Shown: one piece after another, positions 16,313 through 26,600 of the stretch
How positions within the stretch are numbered: the first letter of the stretch is position 1
How the letters are laid out: every line of letters begins with the position of its first letter
NCBI GenBank assembly: GCA_963741305.1
Contig: CAVUHL010000003.1
Location: forward strand, 4,960,001-5,024,000
DNA: 64,000 nt
Reading direction: 5' to 3'
Source: DATMER01 sp963741305
Lineage (GTDB): Bacteria > Acidobacteriota > Thermoanaerobaculia > Multivoradales > UBA5704
Program-made: the position numbers and the translations under genes
The notes under the pieces: generated by a model
What the model saw: only the letters and a program-made list of their open reading frames with translations
Told to the model about the DNA's origin: nothing
The model's database searches: none

Positions 16313-19300
16313 TCACTCCAGCAACGATCCCTGCCCCTCGTCCTTCCGTTTCCGCCCCTTTCCCTTCGCAGGTTTCTTCGCGGGACTGACCGCGAGCGCC
16401 CGCTTCTCTTCTTCGGCTCTCTGGGCGTTGAGGAGGAAGAGGCGGTCGATGACCTCGTCCTCGAAGGTTTCGAGGACGAGGCACTCGGCGTCCGTGGTCG
16501 GGGTGCCGTACGGGGGGACCGGAATGTCCCAGCCGTAGGCAGCAAGAACGGCGCGGTCCATCTCCTCGTGCAACCGCCGGAGCTCCTCGATGCGCGGATC
16601 GTGGCAGTCGGGGTCCTTGAGGAGGTTGTAGGTGTCGGTCAGGCCTTGCTGGGTGTCCAGCATGTACTTCGCACGGGTGTCGTAGAGGCGCTGGCCGATG
16701 TCTTCCAAGGATGGGATGACGGTACGGGGGTCGGGGTGGGGGAACGGGAAAGTCTCGAAGCAGTCGGAGGCACTGTAGCGTAACCGCTCTTCCAACGACG
16801 ACGAAAGTAGGCGAGCCCAGATTTCGTGCGCTCGCGACTGTAGAAGCGAAAAAGCGCTATCCGCAGGAAGTGCAAATACGCATAGCCCATGGGAAAAAAC
16901 TCGGCTCGTAGGCTGAAAACTGAAGACAAGGTGTTGAGTATGAATTGATGTCACGATACATCTGTTCATCTCGCGTATTGCGGCGTAGAGAGCAGGCCTT
17001 TTATCCGCGTAATGCCACCAGTGCTTCCGATGAGCATCCCGCTTCACCAAGTCCCTTTCCGGCTTGACCTTCTCTTCAATGATCGCCAGCAAATCAGGCC
17101 ACAGCTTGGCTTCAGCCAAGGGCATGGAGGCGAAGTTAATTACGTAACGATGATGGCTCTGAACTGGATCAGAATTTATCTCGTCGCCTCCGAGATAAGG
17201 CCAAATCAGATCGCCATTCTTGTCGGCCCGCGTAACAAGCGCAGCCCTCTCATCGGGATTCAAAATAAAACCTAGGCCCAGGACGTAGCTGCCGATGAAG
17301 CTGAAGCCTCCATTAGCGACCAAAGCTTCCGGGTCCGGACGTTCCGGCCTGGGTCTTAGCCTGGAGTTAATTGCATCCACAGGTACTCCTGCGATTCGGG
17401 GCTCAAGATTGAGATGCGAAGGTCGCCCCTTGGCGATGTGGATTACCGCAACTGCAACAGCGGCTTCTCCTGGCCAAAGCAGACTCGGGACAGCTTCATA
17501 GATGAGACAGCCGGATAGGACCAAGTCTCGAAGAGCCGTGATTCTGGTCTCTCCTTGAGCGATGCTATTGGTGGCCAGCAAGCCGATAGTCCCATTCTGT
17601 CCAAGAAGCGAGCCCGAACGGCGAAAGAAATGAGCACAAAGATCAGCGTTCTTGCCTGAGCTGTGAAGGTCATCCAGCCACTCGGAGTAAGGATCACCAA
17701 ACGCAGTAGAGATCTTCTTTCCCCCCAAGAACGGCGGATTCCCCACAAACGCATCCATCCAAGCCGCCCCATTCAACCGTCCCCCATCCAGAGGGTCCGG
17801 CCGTTCCGCATAGAACACCTCCGGAAACTCGATCATCCAATGGAACACCGGAATCCGCTCCCGGATGGCTTGCTGCATCTCGAGTAACTCTGCCGGAATC
17901 TCCCGTCCTCCATCCTTCAGCCATTCCGTCACCAGTTGCAGCCGCCGGCCCAGTTCCTGCTTTCGCGCCCGGTCCTTCTCCGCCGAGAAGAACGCGCCGA
18001 CGATCAGGTCCGCGATGAGACGGACACGGGCGAGGGCGTCTTCGGAATCCCGGAGAAGCCACTCCTTTTCCTTCTGAGCCTCAGGGGAAGGGTCCGCCGC
18101 CAGCTCCTGAATCCTGCGGCGCTCGACGATCGCCTCCTCCAACGCCACCGTCAGCTCATCCGACGCGAAATCGATCTGATCCTCCGGCTGCCAGTGGAAG
18201 CCGCGGATCTGCTCGAAAGTGAGCCCCACCAGCGAATCGCCGTGGCGCAACGCATGGTCCAGGAACGTGAACGGAAGCTCGCGGGCCATGGTCTCCAGCC
18301 AGAGCGAGATCTTGGCAAGGCCAACGGCCAGATGGTTCTTGTCCACGCCATAGAGACACGTCTGGGCCACCAGCCGGCGGGCGTGGAGGTTCACATCCTC
18401 ATGAGGCGAGGCCACCAGCTCCGCCCGGCCTTCGCGGGTCCAGGCCGCCACGAGCTGATCGGCGAGAAAGCGGCAGGCCTCCACCAGGAACGCCCCGGAC
18501 CCCATGGCCGGATCGCAGACGCGCAAGGATAGGATCAGCTCCGAGGGAGGCTCCGCGCCCATGGCCGCCAGCAAAGGCTCCAGCGTGCGGCGGACGATGG
18601 GCGCCGTGAGGCTCTTCGGCGTGTAGTGGCTGCTCGTGCGCCGCCGCTCCTCCCCCGGCTGAATCACGAGCTGCCCGGGACGCGCCCGCACCGTGTTCCG
18701 CACCCGCACCGTCTCCAGGGCGGCGAGCACCTCCTCGGGCGAAGCGGCGGCCTGCACGGCGGAGGCGAGCCTCTCCGCCTGCGCCTTCGCAAGGCCGGTC
18801 TCCTCCTGAAGCCACTTCGCCCGCCGAGCCGCGGGCCGCTCCAGAACCTCCTCCGCGGTCAGCCAGACACGGTCCGGGCGCAGGCAGACCGCGGGATGGA
18901 AGACGCGCTCGACGTGATACCCCATGAGGCGCTCGTACACGCTGCCGATCTGCTCGACGTCGAGAGAGCTGTAGGAGAGCCGCTGCCCTTCGAGGAAGAC
19001 CAGCTTGCGCAGGACTTCGTAGATGGTGCCGTCGTCGACCGAAGGCACCTTGACGGCGGCGCGCCGCTCGTCGTCGAAAGGAGCGCTGCCGCCGGTCGCC
19101 CAGCCTTCGAGGAAGGGATAGGCGTCGGGATCGAAGAGCTCGCCCCGTCGCGGGGGAAGGTGGAGGTCGCCATGGCGGACGCCGAAATAGACCGCGCGGA
19201 ACAGGGCGATCAGGCGGTCCCACGCGCCGAAGCGGCGGGGCATGGAGTCGGGATGAAGCCCGGAGTCGCGCTGGAGCTGCTCGAACAGGCCGAAGACGCC

Positions 19301-20287
19301 CAGGTGCTCCTGGTAGAGAGGATGCTCGACCGGAAGCATCCCCTTGTTCTCGGCATAAAGGAGGGCTACCAAGCGGAGGAGGACGGTGAGGAGACCGCCA
19401 TAGAGGCGGTCGTCCTCGGCGCGGGCCGCCTCGTCGAGAAGCGTGGAGCCGTCGCGCTCGGCGGCGGCCTCGAAGCCGTGCAGGAGGATCTCGAGTGCCT
19501 GGAACACCTGCTCGGCCAGCTCATTGGTGACGTTGGCCTGGCGCCGCCGGCTGTCCGCCAGAAGGGCCGGGAGCTGGTGCTCGCGGGCCACGGCGAAGAA
19601 CCGCCGCACCGAGAGCAGCATGACAAACGCATCGAGGAGGCGTCGACCGTCCACCGCCGTCATGTCCTTGATCCGGAAGGTAAGGGAGCCGCTCGACTCA
19701 CCATGAGGCGCATAGATGAGCCGCAGCTCGCGGCGGTTGGTAAGGAGGCCGATCGGGACGCGAACGTGGCGTAGCAGGCGGTCGAGCTTCGCGGCCGGGG
19801 GATAGTCCCAGGGTCCCGTGACCGTCTCGGCCTTGTCGAGAGGAAGGCTCTCCGGCAGATCGAGCACCAGCATCACATACCCCGCCCCCGCCCGGCTCGC
19901 CGGGGTTTCGGCCTCGGAGAGGACAGTCCCCTCCTCCGGCCGGCCCGCATCGAGCTTGCGCAGCGCGAGCGTGGGCCGGATCGTCTGATGCCCTTCGGGT
20001 ACATAGAGGCTGAGATCGGCAGGAAGGGCCTCGCCGGAGTCGAACAGGTCGGGAGTGAGCCCGAGCATCTCCGCCAGGAATTCCGGAAGGTCCCGGATCG
20101 CCCGCTGTTCGTTCTCCGCCTCCGGGTCCACAACCGGGCAAAGCTCGAGCATCTTCTGCTGGACGGCAGGAGCCTGCCGAGCCATGCACTGGGCATCGAC
20201 GAGGACAGGAATGGAGACGACCAAGCCCTCGGAGGGCTGGATCAGGCCAAGCCATTCCTGATGGAAGAGAACTTCGGGGTCAGCCAC
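16313..20287 (-). CDS. drmMI: DISARM class 1 adenine methyltransferase DrmMI
   Basis: Predicted N6-adenine DNA methyltransferase of 1324 residues that marks self DNA in class 1 DISARM. The N-terminal half resembles the extended Eco57I/BREX-type architecture. SAM-binding motif I DPAMGSGAF lies at 592-600 and catalytic motif NPPF at 850-853, followed by a long target-recognition region. The C-terminal stretch (about residues 855-1180) is visibly AT-richer than the rest of the gene, as expected for a swapped specificity region. The tail is Lys-rich. The start is GTG at 20287. The stop abuts the 20-bp repeat array. Confidence 0.88.
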   Translation of the reverse strand: MADPEVLFHQEWLGLIQPSEGLVVSIPVLVDAQCMARQAPAVQQKMLELCPVVDPEAENEQRAIRDLPEFLAEMLGLTPDLFDSGEALPADLSLYVPEGHQTIRPTLALRKLDAGRPEEGTVLSEAETPASRAGAGYVMLVLDLPESLPLDKAETVTGPWDYPPAAKLDRLLRHVRVPIGLLTNRRELRLIYAPHGESSGSLTFRIKDMTAVDGRRLLDAFVMLLSVRRFFAVAREHQLPALLADSRRRQANVTNELAEQVFQALEILLHGFEAAAERDGSTLLDEAARAEDDRLYGGLLTVLLRLVALLYAENKGMLPVEHPLYQEHLGVFGLFEQLQRDSGLHPDSMPRRFGAWDRLIALFRAVYFGVRHGDLHLPPRRGELFDPDAYPFLEGWATGGSAPFDDERRAAVKVPSVDDGTIYEVLRKLVFLEGQRLSYSSLDVEQIGSVYERLMGYHVERVFHPAVCLRPDRVWLTAEEVLERPAARRAKWLQEETGLAKAQAERLASAVQAAASPEEVLAALETVRVRNTVRARPGQLVIQPGEERRRTSSHYTPKSLTAPIVRRTLEPLLAAMGAEPPSELILSLRVCDPAMGSGAFLVEACRFLADQLVAAWTREGRAELVASPHEDVNLHARRLVAQTCLYGVDKNHLAVGLAKISLWLETMARELPFTFLDHALRHGDSLVGLTFEQIRGFHWQPEDQIDFASDELTVALEEAIVERRRIQELAADPSPEAQKEKEWLLRDSEDALARVRLIADLIVGAFFSAEKDRARKQELGRRLQLVTEWLKDGGREIPAELLEMQQAIRERIPVFHWMIEFPEVFYAERPDPLDGGRLNGAAWMDAFVGNPPFLGGKKISTAFGDPYSEWLDDLHSSGKNADLCAHFFRRSGSLLGQNGTIGLLATNSIAQGETRITALRDLVLSGCLIYEAVPSLLWPGEAAVAVAVIHIAKGRPSHLNLEPRIAGVPVDAINSRLRPRPERPDPEALVANGGFSFIGSYVLGLGFILNPDERAALVTRADKNGDLIWPYLGGDEINSDPVQSHHRYVINFASMPLAEAKLWPDLLAIIEEKVKPERDLVKRDAHRKHWWHYADKRPALYAAIREMNRCIVTSIHTQHLVFSFQPTSRVFSHGLCVFALPADSAFSLLQSRAHEIWARLLSSSLEERLRYSASDCFETFPFPHPDPRTVIPSLEDIGQRLYDTRAKYMLDTQQGLTDTYNLLKDPDCHDPRIEELRRLHEEMDRAVLAAYGWDIPVPPYGTPTTDAECLVLETFEDEVIDRLFLLNAQRAEEEKRALAVSPAKKPAKGKGRKRKDEGQGSLLE

Positions 20288-20413
20288 GGCGGGGGGATTT
20301 TACTTGAACCTTCCTGAAAGACCCGCACGGTCCGAAAAATCCCAAAGCCGTCCGTCTCTTGGGACAAAGAAGACACTGCCGCCAGTTCTCAGCCGGGGCA
20401 GAAAGGACGGAAT

Positions 20414-20800
20414 ATGGCCGACACCCCGAACCAGGAGATGTACAGCCGCCTCAAAGGACTACCTCAAGCCGAGCTGATCCCCGCAGTGAAGGAGGCAATG
20501 CAGGGGCGCACCAAAGAGGAGAAGCAAGAGATCGCCGAGAACGTCGCTGCAGCGGCCAATGGAATCGGGGGGCCCAACCCGGAAACGCGTGACACGCTCT
20601 GGAAGATTGTTGTCACTGCATTCGCCATCGTTCTCGTCGGAGGCTTCATCGCCTTGGCTCTCGGGGTGTTCCTGCCTATTCAGGAGAAAGGGGTGAAGCC
20701 GGAGCTGATCCTCACCACGTTCACGAGCGTGGTTGGATTTCTGGCCGGCCTCTTCACTCCGAGTCCGGTTGGCAAGGCGACCAACGGCGGCACGGATTAG
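20414..20800 (+). CDS. Small two-helix membrane protein (unknown)
   Basis: A 128-residue protein with a soluble, charged N-terminus (about 65 residues) and two hydrophobic segments, VVTAFAIVLVGGFIALALGVFL at about 67-88 (split by the membrane) and a second at about 100-117. It is preceded by AAAGGA a few bases before the ATG. It is the first of three plus-strand genes that interrupt the minus-strand DISARM locus between drmMI and drmD. I do not recognise the family. Position and the exported third gene suggest an envelope-associated cargo unit. Confidence 0.6.
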   Translation: MADTPNQEMYSRLKGLPQAELIPAVKEAMQGRTKEEKQEIAENVAAAANGIGGPNPETRDTLWKIVVTAFAIVLVGGFIALALGVFLPIQEKGVKPELILTTFTSVVGFLAGLFTPSPVGKATNGGTD

Positions 20801-20836
20801 TCATAGCTTCGCATCAAACGTAAGGGGGATAGACCC

Positions 20837-21442
20837 ATGGCCAAAGCACCCAGAAGAATCGAGCCGGGCCGAGCAACCTACCAGGCCGTCCAGATCGGTG
20901 ATCAGCTGTTGCTCGTCGCGAGAGGCATGCATCCCACCACCGGATTCCGGGAGTTCTTCGAGGCTCAAGATCTCGGCGCAAAGGTCCCGGAGTTTGCGCT
21001 ATTTTTCATTGCACCTGCCGGAATCGTACTTCCAGTGGTGACGCCCTTTCAGCACCACGAGCGCTTCGAGGTCCAGGACACCCTCGAATTCGTCCTGGTC
21101 GAGGATGCGGACGGCGAGCACAGAGTGATGGTTTCCCAAATGGCAGTGGAAGCAGACGAAGCCCTGGAAACCCGAGCCATGCGAGCCCAATCCGTCTTCG
21201 CGGCAGCTCCCGCGACTGCTGCTCAATGCAGAAGCTGTGTGCTGAATGTCGTGGAAGGCTGGGCGAATAATCGCGAATTCACGCTCAACCAGACACTTGG
21301 ACAGATCTTTCGAAGGGGGCCGTGCAACGGCGGAGCAATCGCGGAGCTCTCCCGAGCGATAGAAACTAAATGTTCCGTCGTGCCCCCCAACTCGATCGCC
21401 TGCAGCATGACTGTGGGTCAACTTCTCCAACTCACCTGTTGA
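20837..21442 (+). CDS. Hypothetical protein in DISARM-embedded cargo
   Basis: A 201-residue product without a signal peptide. It starts at an ATG with a purine-rich AAGGGGG site upstream. The first half is predicted beta-rich; the second has several Cys (CRSC, CNGG, a terminal C) and helical segments. No family recognised. It lies 36 bases after the two-helix membrane protein and 8 bases before the signal-peptide gene, so the three probably form one transcript. Base composition is lower in GC than the flanking drm genes, consistent with separate acquisition. Confidence 0.55.
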   Translation: MAKAPRRIEPGRATYQAVQIGDQLLLVARGMHPTTGFREFFEAQDLGAKVPEFALFFIAPAGIVLPVVTPFQHHERFEVQDTLEFVLVEDADGEHRVMVSQMAVEADEALETRAMRAQSVFAAAPATAAQCRSCVLNVVEGWANNREFTLNQTLGQIFRRGPCNGGAIAELSRAIETKCSVVPPNSIACSMTVGQLLQLTC

Positions 21443-21450
21443 GGCATACA

Positions 21451-22971
21451 ATGCGCACTCGGCATCTCACACAAGTCCTGGTCGCCCTCGCCTGTGTTCT
21501 GACAAGCTTCCCGGCCAAAGGCGCTCCCCTGCCTATCCTGACAAAAGACAAAGTAGAGCTGCTTTTCGAATCGCGCCTCGATCCAGACAAGGAAATGTGT
21601 GAGCGGGAAATCGATTGCTACGTTGCCTACAAAGGAACCGCGGCAACGCCTCCATGCCAGGTGCCTAAAGTCGTAGATGCCACCGTCGCCGACCGGTTTA
21701 CCCTAAACCTGCAATTGTCGGGGAAATTCGTCCTTTCGCAGAAGTGCAAAGCGACGGAAGACGGTCCACTGGAGACTATGGAGTACAAACTCAACGAGTT
21801 CGAGATCGTGCTCCGCCGAGTCCGCTTTCAGGGTGCGGCAGAGCCTGGCTTTTTCCGCGTGACTTTGGCCTCGTCTGTTCAGGGAGACCCCGAGGGTCGA
21901 AAAAGCATACTTTACCAATCTCTCCAGCGCATCAAGGTCAAGGTTATTCCTGAGGCAACGGCCATCACTGTGACGGCCAAGGATGCCGATGGTAACAACT
22001 TTGATACGAAGGCCAGGAGCGTGGCCCCGGCGGAACTGACTCCGCCTGATGAAGGGACCGACACTCTGCGGCTGGAGTTGGATCCACCTCTCCCTCGTGG
22101 CAAGACTTGGACGGTAACGGTAACAGGGATTGAGTCCTATGCGGAAAAGGCGATCACCGGTACGGGCAACGTGGAGATTACCGCCTTTCCCAAGGGCCGA
22201 GACGACGCCACCATTTATGTGCGGGGCGAAAAGGTCTACAACCAACTCGGCGACGACCAGGGGTCTGTAGACTTCAAGCTCGAGCAGAAGTTTGTCCAGG
22301 CCCGGCGAGGGAGAGAATGGTGGTACCTTTTATCGGCTACGGTGGGAAGCGAGAGTTTGGGCCTGTCGCAAACCGGAACCGCATCTCTCGGCAAACGTTG
22401 GTGGCTAGGCATTGATGCCAATACCGCTACGCCACCGGTTTGGGCGGTATCGTTGGCTCCAACCTTCCGCACAGACAAGGACTTCCACAACCGGGATGCC
22501 GGGCTCGACATTATACTGGAGGGTCAACCACCGATCTGGTACCGAACGATCGAAGCAAAGAAGATCCAGTTTCCAAATCAGAAGGCTTTCTACGGATGGT
22601 GGCTGAAACCTAGATTCGCTATCGAAGCCGGCGAGCACCTCGCAAGCTCATCGGATCAAGTGGAGGGAGAGACGTTTGGCCGAGCCCTGGCAGGCTTGAA
22701 CCTTCTTTTGGAAAGGGCCGAGATCTTCACAGATTTCGACACGATCTCCCTCACCATAGACGCGGCTGGCCGCTACCTCGCAGAGGATGAAGTTACGATC
22801 GACGAGGAGAACGTGTTGGAGATCGAGGATGGCTATAAGCCATACCTCCGCGCCGAGCTTGCATACGGCTTCGGCCCTGTTGCACTGAGCATCGTCCATG
22901 AGAACGGAAAGCTTCCCCCTGCATTCAAGACGGCCCGGGCTACGACGGTGGGCGTGACCTTCAAGTTCTAA
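21451..22971 (+). CDS. Exported protein with outer-membrane beta-barrel-like C-terminus (unknown)
   Basis: A 506-residue protein with a signal peptide (MRTRHLTQVLVALACVL, cleavage after PAKGA). A beta-rich domain covers about residues 60-270. The C-terminal half has alternating hydrophobic strands and ends in TTVGVTFKF. A terminal Phe after an amphipathic strand is typical of outer-membrane barrels recognised by BamA. The start at 21451 is preferred over the longer frame because it begins the signal peptide. It may be the structural member of the three-gene cargo unit. Specific function unknown. Confidence 0.6.
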   Translation: MRTRHLTQVLVALACVLTSFPAKGAPLPILTKDKVELLFESRLDPDKEMCEREIDCYVAYKGTAATPPCQVPKVVDATVADRFTLNLQLSGKFVLSQKCKATEDGPLETMEYKLNEFEIVLRRVRFQGAAEPGFFRVTLASSVQGDPEGRKSILYQSLQRIKVKVIPEATAITVTAKDADGNNFDTKARSVAPAELTPPDEGTDTLRLELDPPLPRGKTWTVTVTGIESYAEKAITGTGNVEITAFPKGRDDATIYVRGEKVYNQLGDDQGSVDFKLEQKFVQARRGREWWYLLSATVGSESLGLSQTGTASLGKRWWLGIDANTATPPVWAVSLAPTFRTDKDFHNRDAGLDIILEGQPPIWYRTIEAKKIQFPNQKAFYGWWLKPRFAIEAGEHLASSSDQVEGETFGRALAGLNLLLERAEIFTDFDTISLTIDAAGRYLAEDEVTIDEENVLEIEDGYKPYLRAELAYGFGPVALSIVHENGKLPPAFKTARATTVGVTFKF

Positions 22972-23040
22972 CCAGCAGGAGCAGACCAAGAGAAGGGAGG
23001 TCTTCGGGCCTCCCTCCGAGGCCGACTCCAATTGCCAATC

Positions 23041-23099
23041 TACCCCCGCACCTCCGGCCACAGATACACACCATCCCCACCGGCTCGCGCTTCGTGAGC
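23041..23099 (-). pseudogene. Duplicated 3' end of drmD (fragment)
   Basis: This 59-bp stretch is nearly identical to the last 57 bp of drmD (23682-23738). It shows two substitutions and a two-base insertion around 23065-23070, which would break the reading frame. The copy sits on the far side of the ParE/RelE-type pair, so the pair is flanked by direct repeats of the drmD tail. Most likely a recombination or insertion scar. Confidence 0.85.
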
Positions 23100-23173
23100 C
23101 AACACGCCCGGGCGGGGTCTGCCTGAAAACGACGCCCTGATGGTTCCCGGCCCCCTTCTGGTGCACTGGTTGT

Positions 23174-23440
23174 TTACGGAAAGTACCGGTAGATCTCACG
23201 CCGGTGCAGGGCTCTGACGAAACAGACCTCGTCTGCGTCGACAGTGAAGCCGAGCCGGTAGTCTCCGACACGGATGCGGTAGTACCGGCCCTTGGCGCGG
23301 AGCCGCCTGAGATTAGGGATATCAAGCAGGCTCGTGGCCTGCTCGACCGACTCCACCGCTTGCCGGATTCGTCGCTGAGCGTCTTGATCCTCGATCCGGC
23401 GCAGATCCCGGACGAAGCTCTCCCGGAAAAGGATCTTCAC
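23174..23440 (-). CDS. RelE/ParE-family toxin
   Basis: An 88-residue basic protein of the RelE/ParE superfamily. It has the usual IPNLRRLRAKGRYYRIRVGDYRLGF core (split here over about residues 41-65) and a C-terminal RREIYRYF. Family members are mRNA interferases or gyrase inhibitors; which applies cannot be told from sequence. Its ATG overlaps the stop of the upstream antitoxin gene by four bases (ATGA), typical of toxin-antitoxin pairs. It is located between drmD and the cargo genes. Confidence 0.85.
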   Translation of the reverse strand: MKILFRESFVRDLRRIEDQDAQRRIRQAVESVEQATSLLDIPNLRRLRAKGRYYRIRVGDYRLGFTVDADEVCFVRALHRREIYRYFP

Positions 23441-23646
23441 TCGGCGCGCTCAAACAGCTTGAAAACCTCGTCCCGGCTGACGAGGGGACTCCGCTCTCCC
23501 TCTTCAATCGCACGGACGAGCGCCACATCCTCCAAGGCTTCTTCGAAGACGTCGAGAACCAGCTCCCGCCGTTCCTCGAGAACCTCAACGATGGCGGTCT
23601 TGAGCAACTCCTTGAGACGGCCTTCTTCGATTGACGCCTGCGCCAT
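23437..23646 (-). CDS. Antitoxin partner of RelE/ParE toxin
   Basis: A 69-residue acidic, largely helical protein (KELLKTAIVEVLEERRELV and FEEALEDVALVRAIEEGER) ending with SRDEVFKLFERAE. This shape fits the small antitoxins that precede RelE/ParE toxins, although no Phd or RHH signature is obvious. The start at 23646 (MAQASIEEG) is chosen. The longer frame would run into the drmD 3' end at 23681. The stop overlaps the toxin start. It reads in the same direction as drmD and starts 34 bases beyond it, so it may be co-transcribed. Confidence 0.8.
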   Translation of the reverse strand: MAQASIEEGRLKELLKTAIVEVLEERRELVLDVFEEALEDVALVRAIEEGERSPLVSRDEVFKLFERAE

Positions 23647-23680
23647 GGAGAACCTCCCAATCAATATTATACCGCCCGCC

Positions 23681-26600
23681 CTACCCCCGCACCTCCGGCC
23701 ACAGGTACACCATCCCCACCGGCTCACGCTTCGTGAGCACCACCCGGTACAGCTCCTGAATCGCCGCAGGCTCGGTTTCGATCTCGCGGTCGATGTCGAG
23801 CAGGCGGCCTTCCATGTAGCCGCGGTCCTGCTCGATCTGGCGGATCTGCTCGCGGACCTTGGGCTCGGCGGGACCTAATGGCAACGTCATCTGAGGCAGC
23901 GTCGCCAGGGCCTTCTGAATGGCTCCCTTCTGGTTCCGGAGGATGCCTCGCAGGGCATCCGACTCGGCGGCTCCGCGCTCGGCGAGCTTGCGCTCGGCTT
24001 CGTGGGCCAGGGCTTCGGCCTCGGCCTCGACGTGCGGCCAGAGGGCGGCGAAATCCCCGGGTGCAGAGGCGCGGAGCCTTTCACGGACGCGCTCGGAGAC
24101 TCCGGCGAAGAGATCGCCCTCGGGCGGCAGCTCGCGGAGGATGCGGTTGAGACGCTCGCGGGCCTTGCTCTCGGCGGCGTCTTCCCAGGGCCGGAGGTGC
24201 TCGGGGCCTCCGGCTTCCAGCCAGGGGGCGGCCACGGCCACGATCTGGTCGTGGAGACGGGCGGCCCCGGGGCCGAAGAGCGAGAGGCGGCCGAAGACCA
24301 GGACCACCACTTGCGCGCCGTAGGGGTCGCGTACCGCCGTGACCCGTGAGAGGTCGTGCGCGCCGTACCCTTGAGCCAGAAAGCGCGACAGGAGGCGCTG
24401 GACGAACGGGTGCTGCAGGTGGAGATGCACCCGCGAGCCGTCCAGCCGGTCGAGAGGCCGGAAGACTACCGGCAGGAGCGGACGGCGGCGCCAGTCCCAG
24501 AAAGGCTCGTCTTTCCGGCGCGGCGGGCGCAGGGTGTCGAGCGTGCCCTGCCAGGTTTCGGGCAGGTCGGGAAGGACGTAGGCGGGAGGGCCGTCGCCCG
24601 CTCCCCCCGCCAGAGGGATGAGGGGCCGGGCTTGGGCCAGGACGAGTCCGGCGTCCACGGCCTCGCGCAGGAGGTCGGGGTCGAATTCGAGGGCTTCCCG
24701 CGAGCGGTCGAGGATGCGGCCGGCGTCGTCGATCTCCCGGCGCAGCTTCCGGAGGTCCGCCCGCTCGGACTCCAGCTCCTCACGCACGGTCTCGCGCCGG
24801 CCGGCGGCCGGATCGGCTTCTTCGAGGGCAGCGCGCGAATCGGGGCCGATCCCGCGGTCGAGGATCTCGGCGTAGCGGTCCATGAGGACGGCGGAGAGCG
24901 AGCCCAGCTCCTTCTGGATCGTCTGGACCTTGGCGACGACGACCTCCAAGACGCGGTCCTCTTCCCGCTGTTCGTAGGAGAAATAGTGGCAGCGCACCTC
25001 GGGCGATTCCTGGAGGGTGCGGTCGATGCGGCCGTTGCGCTGCTCCAGGCGGGCCGGGTTCCAGGGGATGTCGAAGTGGAACAGGTCCGAGCAGTGGCCT
25101 TGGAGGTTGACGCCTTCGCGGGCGGCGTCGGTGGCGAGGAGGATGCGCACGGGGTGCTCGGCGGGCGGCGCGTTGAAGGCGCGCTGGACCTCGTCCCTTG
25201 TTTCGTCCGACATGCCGCCGTGGAACTTGAGGATGCGGCGCTCGGCGTCGTCCGTGCCTTCGATGGCGGCGGTGAGCATCCGGTGCAGGTAGCGCTCGGT
25301 GTCGCCGTATTCGGTGAAGACCAGGACCCGGCGGTCCAGCCAGCCGGTGAGGGCAGCCCGGCTCCGATCCTTCGCGGTGCGGCCCGGAATCGCGCCGGGG
25401 CACTGGTTCTGGCGGATCCAGGAGAGCAGCGCGAGGACCTTGGCGTCGGGCAGGTGGCGCCAGCGCTCGGCGAGGTCCAGCATCTCGTCGAGGATCTCGC
25501 GGGCGCGCCCTTCGGGATTGGCGATACGGCGGGAGGCGGTAGCGATCTCGGCGCCGGCAACGGCCTCGGCGGCTTCCTCGTCCTGGCCGTACTCGTCGTC
25601 CTCAGGAGTGAGAAGCGATAGCTGGTTGTCGGCCGCGGCCGGGTCGGCGCCCACGTGGTCGGCGTGGAGCTTGAGGGTGCGGTAGAACGCCTCGACGCTG
25701 CTCAGCAGGCGCTTCTGGAGGTTGATGAAGACGAGCTGGCCGCGCTTGCTCCGGCGGGGCCGCATGAGCGCCGTGTACTCGGCAAGGAGGGTGGACAGGC
25801 GCAGCTCCACGGGCTCGGCCTGCCCGAGGTCCATGCCCTCGGCGGCGAAACCGTCCGGCTGCCGGGCACGGAGGTGCCAGACGCCGGCATCGTGGATCAG
25901 GTCGAGCTGGACGAGGCGGCGCACCGGGTAGCCTTCGATCCCGAGCTCGCGCAGGTCCGACTTGAGGCGCCGGACCATGACCCTGTCCAACTGGCCGCGC
26001 TCGACCTTGACGCCGCGGGTGAAGCGCTGGGGATCGAGCAGGTTCAGCAGGGCCGAGAAGCTGTTGGAGTGGCCGTTGTGCGGCGTGGCGGAGAGGAACA
26101 GCCGGTGCTCGAAGCGGGGCGCCACGTCCCGGATGACGTGGGTGATCCGGGAATCCACGGCATAGAGGCTGGCGGTGGCTGGGGCCGCCGTGTGCGCCTC
26201 GTCGAGAATGAGCAGGCTCTTGCGCGCCACCTTCTCGCCGAGGCACCGGAGGAGCGGTTCGCGGTACTCGGGGCGGCGCAACACCTGGTACGAGATGACG
26301 AAGCGGTTATGGGTGGTCCACGGATTCACAGCGAAGCCGCGCTCCTGGCGGCGGCGGGCCACGAAGGCACGATTGTAGACCTCGAAACGGAGCCCGAAGC
26401 GGCGCTCCATCTCGTCGCGCCACTGGAGGCACAGGGAGGCCGGGCAGATGACGAGGGCGAAGTCGACCTGCTGGCGCAGGGCAAGCTCCTGGAGGACGAG
26501 GCCGGCTTCGACGGTCTTGCCCAGGCCCACGTCGTCGGCGATGAACAGGTTCGCCCGGGGGAGGTCGAGCGCTCTCTTGAGCGGCGTGAGCTGATGGCCG

